Source of the DNA: Polaromonas glacialis
GTDB lineage: Bacteria > Pseudomonadota > Gammaproteobacteria > Burkholderiales > Burkholderiaceae_C
DNA length: 64,000 nt
Assembly: GCF_000709345.1 (NCBI RefSeq)
Contig: NZ_KL448323.1
Span: forward strand, 4,068,658 to 4,132,657
Direction of reading: 5' to 3'
Part shown: positions 60,366 to 64,000 of the stretch, piece after piece
Layout: each line of letters starts with the position of its first letter
Numbering within the stretch: position 1 is the first letter of the stretch
Translations under genes and position numbers: made by a program
The notes under the pieces: model-generated
The model's input: the letters and a program-made list of their open reading frames with translations, nothing else
The model's database searches: none
Told to the model about the DNA's origin: nothing

Positions 60366-61589
60366 TCAGCGGCCCAACTCTTTCAGGTAGTCCTTGCGCG
60401 CTTCCAGCGCGGTATCGGCAAAGTCGCTGAACAGGCCATCAATCCCCAGGCGGTAGAACTGCAGGTATTCGGCTTTCGGGTCCTTTTTGTAGTCGAAGGC
60501 CAGGCGGCGTGCTTCGTTCCGAAAGGTGTAGGCATGCACGAACAGGCCGGCCTTGTGCGCATCGTCGATCAGCGTGGTGGGAGCCTGGGTGCTGGCGTCC
60601 GCATAGTTCACCGCGCCGTCGCCGTTCATGTCGCGCAGATTGCCGCTGGCGTCCAGCGTGCCCTTGACCGGCACGATGTAGGGCTTCCAGGGACCAATGC
60701 CATCGGCATAGGTCTTGATCTCGGCCAGGCCAGCGGGCGTGACCATGGCGCTGAACAGGCGGGCGTCGCTGGCCAGCGTCCAGTCATAAGGGCGGTTGTA
60801 AGGCGCGGCGTAGGTCAGCTTGCCGGTCTTGAGATCGTAGTCGTCGGCGTCGATCAGCTGGACCATGCGGGTGTCCAGGCCTTTGGCGCGCATTTCCTTC
60901 AGGCTGCTCGGCTCAAAGCTCTGCACGAAGATGGGCGCAGTCTTGCTGTTCCAGCCTGCGGCCTTGACCGTGGCGATCAGCTTGTCTTCCAGCGGCAGGC
61001 CGACGCTGCGGTGGTAGCTGGGGTTCTTGGTTTCCGGATAGACCGCAATGGTGCGGTTCAGCTGCGTGCTGCGCAGCTTGACCAGATCAATGATTTCCTT
61101 GAAGGTCACCACCTTGTACAGGCCGTTGAACTGCTGCGGACGCTCGGCGTCGGTAATCAAGGCGCCGAGTGTCTTGACCTCGGCCAACGTGAAGTCATCG
61201 GCAAACCAGCCGGTCTGCGTTTCACCGTCTACCTGTATCGTCTTTTTGCGGCTGGCAAACTCAGGATGCTTGGCCACGTCGGTGCTGTAGTCGAGGTTGG
61301 GGTCGTGGCGTGCAATCAACACGCCGTCTTTTGTGGAAACCAGGTCCGGCTCCACCGCATCGGCGCCCATGTCAATCGCCTTGGCATAGGCTTCCAGCGT
61401 TTCTTCGGGCAGATAGCCCGACGCGCCACGGTGCGCGATCACCAGGGGCTGCTCGTTCTTCAATGTCTTAAAAGGCTGGACCGTGCTGACCGGTGCGTCT
61501 TCACCGCCACCGCAGGCAGAAAGCGCCAGCAGCGCGACCGCCGCCATCGCAAAATGAGCCAGGCGTGCGGGCTTTGTAGCAAGCATCAT
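60366..61589 (-). CDS. glpQ: Periplasmic glycerophosphodiester phosphodiesterase lipoprotein (GlpQ-like)
   Basis: About 407 residues. The N-terminus has a lipoprotein signal (AAVALLALSACGGGED; lipobox LSAC). GDPD motifs: VIAHRGASGYLPEETLEAY, the acidic pair in DAVEPDLVSTKDG and LIARHDPNLD; EF-hand-like MNGDGAVNYADAS (typical GlpQ calcium loop) lies near 365. It releases glycerol-3-phosphate from glycerophosphodiesters in the periplasm, which UgpBAEC could import. A GGAG ribosome binding site precedes the ATGs at 61589/61586. It is downstream of the trypsin-fold gene. Confidence 0.92.
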   Translation of the reverse strand: MMLATKPARLAHFAMAAVALLALSACGGGEDAPVSTVQPFKTLKNEQPLVIAHRGASGYLPEETLEAYAKAIDMGADAVEPDLVSTKDGVLIARHDPNLDYSTDVAKHPEFASRKKTIQVDGETQTGWFADDFTLAEVKTLGALITDAERPQQFNGLYKVVTFKEIIDLVKLRSTQLNRTIAVYPETKNPSYHRSVGLPLEDKLIATVKAAGWNSKTAPIFVQSFEPSSLKEMRAKGLDTRMVQLIDADDYDLKTGKLTYAAPYNRPYDWTLASDARLFSAMVTPAGLAEIKTYADGIGPWKPYIVPVKGTLDASGNLRDMNGDGAVNYADASTQAPTTLIDDAHKAGLFVHAYTFRNEARRLAFDYKKDPKAEYLQFYRLGIDGLFSDFADTALEARKDYLKELGR

Positions 61590-61701
61590 GAACAAACTCC
61601 TGTATTGAATTAATTTTGCAGTATGTCGCTGGGTTGTGACAATGCGGTGAAACCGGAAGTGCTGTTGGTCGCAAGATATTAAGAAAAAGCCAGTGGCATT
61701 T

Positions 61702-62961
61702 TCAGGGCACCGCAATCACCTGCAAGCTGGTTTTCAAGCTGGTCTCGTAAATCTTGTCCACCGGGGAGCGCGGCCGGGCACTTGCAGGGGCCGTTGGCAC
61801 GCCGGCTTGCGGCGGCACGGCCGCAAAGCTGGCGCCAAGCGCTTTTTTGAGTTCCGAAGCCGGAACCAGACGGTCGCCGCCTTGGCCGGCCCGACCCGCA
61901 AGCGCCAGGCCGATGAGTTGCCCGCCTGCACCAAACACCGGCCCGCCACGCGGCCCCGACGGAAGTTCTATGCCCAGCTGTCGATCGCCGGTCGCGCCAC
62001 TGGCACTGCCCAGAAACCCGGTACGCAACAGGGGCCAGGCAGGCGCGGCATCTGGCGATACGGCATATTCCACGGCAAAACCCGGACTTCCCGGAAAAGC
62101 ATCACCGGCGGCCGCCAACTGGTCGTCCGGGACGGGCAGCCGGCTTTGCAGGCGCACCAGCGCCACGCCCAGCGCACTGAATTTTTGATCAGTCCGGGCT
62201 TGCACCAGTTGGCCCAGCCCGTTGCGCAGCCAGAGGCGACCGGAGGCCGGCAGCAGGCTCAAGGGCAGCAGCGCTTTCGTGCCGCTGTGCAGCAGCACCG
62301 CACTGCCCACGACGCGGGCGGTGGCAGGCAAGCCTTTCATGCCGCCATACGGCGCCAGCCGTGTCGGCAGCAACAGTAGCGGGCCGCTGGCGACCGGCAT
62401 GCCCGAGCGCAGTTGCTGCTGCACCGCCTGAACCCTTGGGTTGCCCGGCATGCGGGTTTCGGCGTTGGCCAGCAGCCGCTGGGCAATGGCAGGCTGGCCG
62501 CCCGCATGCAGCAGCCACACATAGAGCAGCGATCCGCCCACCTCGTCAAGGTGGGCGCCGGCGGTATGCGCGCCAAACGCCAGTGCGCGTCGGTAGTCGC
62601 CGGACTGCATGTAGGCGCGAACCAAGGCGATTTCAGTGTCGGCGGCATGCAGGATCAGCGCAGCACGTTCGAACGCATCGAGCGCGCCGGTCACGTCGAG
62701 CCGGGCCAGCGCGATTTCGCCTTTCTTGAGCAACTCGGCTCGTTCCTGCAAACGGGCTGGCGATGCTGCCTCCGCTTCACGATGCGCATGGCCAGCAGGC
62801 GGCTGAGATTTCCTTTGCTCGATAAGCGGGTGAAGACGGGCGTTGCTGTCGGGCCCCGTCGCCTTTGCGCTGCCTGCCGCTACCGCCAAAATGCTAAGTC
62901 CCAGCAGCAAAACCGTGCGGCGTTTTGACGAAGTGCCATTCGCCTGTCGTATTTTTCTCAC
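61702..62961 (-). CDS. Exported TPR plus trypsin-fold protein lacking the catalytic serine
   Basis: A 419-residue protein with a signal sequence (RTVLLLGLSILAVAAGSAKA). Residues 70-190 look like TPR helices (ARLDVTGALDAFERAALILH). The rest resembles a trypsin-like barrel (VGSAVLLHSGTKALLPLSLL; LGVALVRLQSRLPVPDD), but the usual GNSGGP is replaced by SGPRGGPVFGAGGQLIGLAL, with no Ser at the nucleophile site. It is thus probably a non-catalytic binding or scaffold protein. It starts with a GTG overlapping the nucleotidase stop by four bases (GTGA). Confidence 0.75.
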   Translation of the reverse strand: MRKIRQANGTSSKRRTVLLLGLSILAVAAGSAKATGPDSNARLHPLIEQRKSQPPAGHAHREAEAASPARLQERAELLKKGEIALARLDVTGALDAFERAALILHAADTEIALVRAYMQSGDYRRALAFGAHTAGAHLDEVGGSLLYVWLLHAGGQPAIAQRLLANAETRMPGNPRVQAVQQQLRSGMPVASGPLLLLPTRLAPYGGMKGLPATARVVGSAVLLHSGTKALLPLSLLPASGRLWLRNGLGQLVQARTDQKFSALGVALVRLQSRLPVPDDQLAAAGDAFPGSPGFAVEYAVSPDAAPAWPLLRTGFLGSASGATGDRQLGIELPSGPRGGPVFGAGGQLIGLALAGRAGQGGDRLVPASELKKALGASFAAVPPQAGVPTAPASARPRSPVDKIYETSLKTSLQVIAVP

Positions 62962-64000
62962 GGATTGACGTTGGCGCCACCCGGGCAGATGGCGCTGGTA
63001 CCTACGCGGTTGATGCGTGGCGTGCCCGCATCAAGCACGTTGGCGCCAGGCGCATAAGCCGCCTTGGGCGCCTTGAATTCGGCCAGGTAGGCGGTCAGCG
63101 CATCGATGTCCTGCGCGCCGCCGATGCGGTTGGTTCCCTTGATCAGCGTGGCATAGCCGTCGCCGCCATCGGCCATGAAGTTGTTGACCGTCACGCGGTA
63201 GGACTTGGTAGGGTTTTGCACCGCGCCGCTGGCGTCCACCAGGGTTTCAACGGTGCTGCCACTGCGCAGCGTGACGTTGCTGACACGCGCGCCGCAGGCT
63301 TTGGCGCCGTCCCAGGTGTATTTGACGCCGGCCGAAGGAATCGCAAAGCGGGTGGCGGTGGGCGACTGGCCCAGGCAGCCGGCGAACTGCTCTTCCAGGA
63401 AATCCTTGATGTGCTGCGTGCTCAGCGACAGCGTGACCAGGCTGTTGCCGAAGGGCTGAACCGTGAAAGCTTCGCCGTAGGTTACATTGCCGTTGCCTTC
63501 GCCTGCCGTGCTGGAGGCAAAGGTAAAGCCTGGGCTGCGCACGCCGCCGCCGTTCATGAAGGCCATCACGGCGCCGCCGAAGCTGGCGGGCTTGGTGGCT
63601 GCCAGCTGCGAGTCGGCGAGCAGGTTGCCAGCCGGCATGTTGCAGGCGCCGTCGGTGCGGCTATTGGGCAGGTCGGCAGTGATGCCGCCGATGATGCTGT
63701 TGGCCAGTGGCGAAACCAGGCCTTTGTAGCTGGCCACGATCTTCGCCACCACGGTGTCGGCGGTGATGGCGGGGTCGTTGCGCACCACCAGCCGGTTGGT
63801 TGCCAAGGCTTTGGTGATGTCGCCGGTCGAGGGGTCAATCGTCACATCAATATCGGTCAGCACCCGGCCGAACGAACTGGCGCTGGTGACCGAGATGCGG
63901 CGGCCGGTGACGTTGGGCAGCATGCAGTTGTAGGCCGCGTGCGTGTGGCCACTGACCACCAGGTCTACGGCGTTGTCGAACTTGCTGACAATGCTGGCAA
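62958..64000 (-). CDS. 5'-nucleotidase / 2',3'-cyclic phosphodiesterase family, 5'-partial
   Basis: The gene runs off the right edge, so only its C-terminal part is seen. GHTHAAYNCMLPNV is the end of the metallophosphatase domain; the rest is the 5'-nucleotidase C-terminal domain (NLLADSQLAATKPASFGGAV, MAFMNGGGVRSPG, YRVTVNNFMADGGDGYATLI). Such enzymes are exported and dephosphorylate nucleotides. Upstream of and overlapping the trypsin-fold gene, it belongs to a phosphate-scavenging-like set with glpQ. Confidence 0.9.
   Translation of the reverse strand, partial: ASIVSKFDNAVDLVVSGHTHAAYNCMLPNVTGRRISVTSASSFGRVLTDIDVTIDPSTGDITKALATNRLVVRNDPAITADTVVAKIVASYKGLVSPLANSIIGGITADLPNSRTDGACNMPAGNLLADSQLAATKPASFGGAVMAFMNGGGVRSPGFTFASSTAGEGNGNVTYGEAFTVQPFGNSLVTLSLSTQHIKDFLEEQFAGCLGQSPTATRFAIPSAGVKYTWDGAKACGARVSNVTLRSGSTVETLVDASGAVQNPTKSYRVTVNNFMADGGDGYATLIKGTNRIGGAQDIDALTAYLAEFKAPKAAYAPGANVLDAGTPRINRVGTSAICPGGANVNP

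Noticed and set aside
1..64000. CRISPR array, prophage or insertion sequence
   Set aside because: No regularly spaced repeat-spacer array, no cas genes, no phage structural genes and no intact transposase were found.

Overview
The window looks like chromosomal DNA of a betaproteobacterium in the Burkholderiales, most likely Comamonadaceae and close to Polaromonas or Rhodoferax. The reasons are high GC, the gene order hemA-prfA-prmC-grxD, pilB-pilC-pilD-coaE-zapD-yacG, the ubiE-Tim44-ubiJ-ubiB-fmdB-DUF502-aspS block, and two dispersed repeat families of a kind I associate with that family. Genus is inference; no rRNA gene is present.

Layout. 1-7.3 kb: tail of an iron-type ABC permease, two CsbD stress proteins, a secreted protein with three Cys-pair repeats, a Stealth-type sugar-phosphate transferase, a hybrid sensor kinase and a cupin. 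7.3-18.6 kb: a complete type II secretion set, gspG-H-I-J-K-L-M-N-D-E-F on the minus strand with a short gspC divergent from gspG. 18.8-24.7 kb: type IV pilus pilB-C-D, whose prepilin peptidase probably also processes the GspG-K pseudopilins because no gspO is seen, then coaE, zapD and yacG. 24.8-28.7 kb: grxD, prmC, prfA, hemA. 29-34.5 kb: ugpB-A-E-C-Q for glycerol-3-phosphate uptake and hydrolysis. 34.6-46.7 kb: a 1305-residue FAD/iron-sulfur oxidoreductase, then HIT, DUF971, ubiquinone genes ubiE, ubiJ and ubiB, a FmdB zinc ribbon, a DUF502 protein and aspS.

46.8-50.6 kb forms a redox-regulation island: a universal stress protein with an FNR-type box upstream, a soluble NarX/NarL-like two-component pair, a lone receiver protein and an FNR-family regulator with all four cluster cysteines. 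50.8-58 kb is lower in gene density and more patchwork: a phasin-like protein, tRNA-Arg, a HigB/HigA-type toxin-antitoxin pair, a broken hsdM remnant, a hemolysin III-like membrane protein, and an unusual minus-strand set (alpha/beta hydrolase, M14 metallopeptidase, OlsB-type N-acyltransferase). 58.2-64 kb holds a histone H1-like/RHH-like protein, a DUF2252 protein, a periplasmic GlpQ-type lipoprotein, a trypsin-fold protein without its catalytic serine, and the end of a 5'-nucleotidase.

The most unusual signal is a dispersed palindromic repeat, core GCTATT-n5/6-ATAGC, often followed by a GCTTGCGC/CTTATGCAG arm. I find eleven copies. Seven are intergenic and four lie inside protein-coding genes. 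All four coding copies are read in the same frame, giving Ala-Ile-x-x-(Ile/Val)-(Ala/Val). That resembles, by analogy only, the Rickettsia palindromic elements. A second, about 110-180 bp, GC-rich repeat sits inside the gsp operon twice and inside the ugp operon once.
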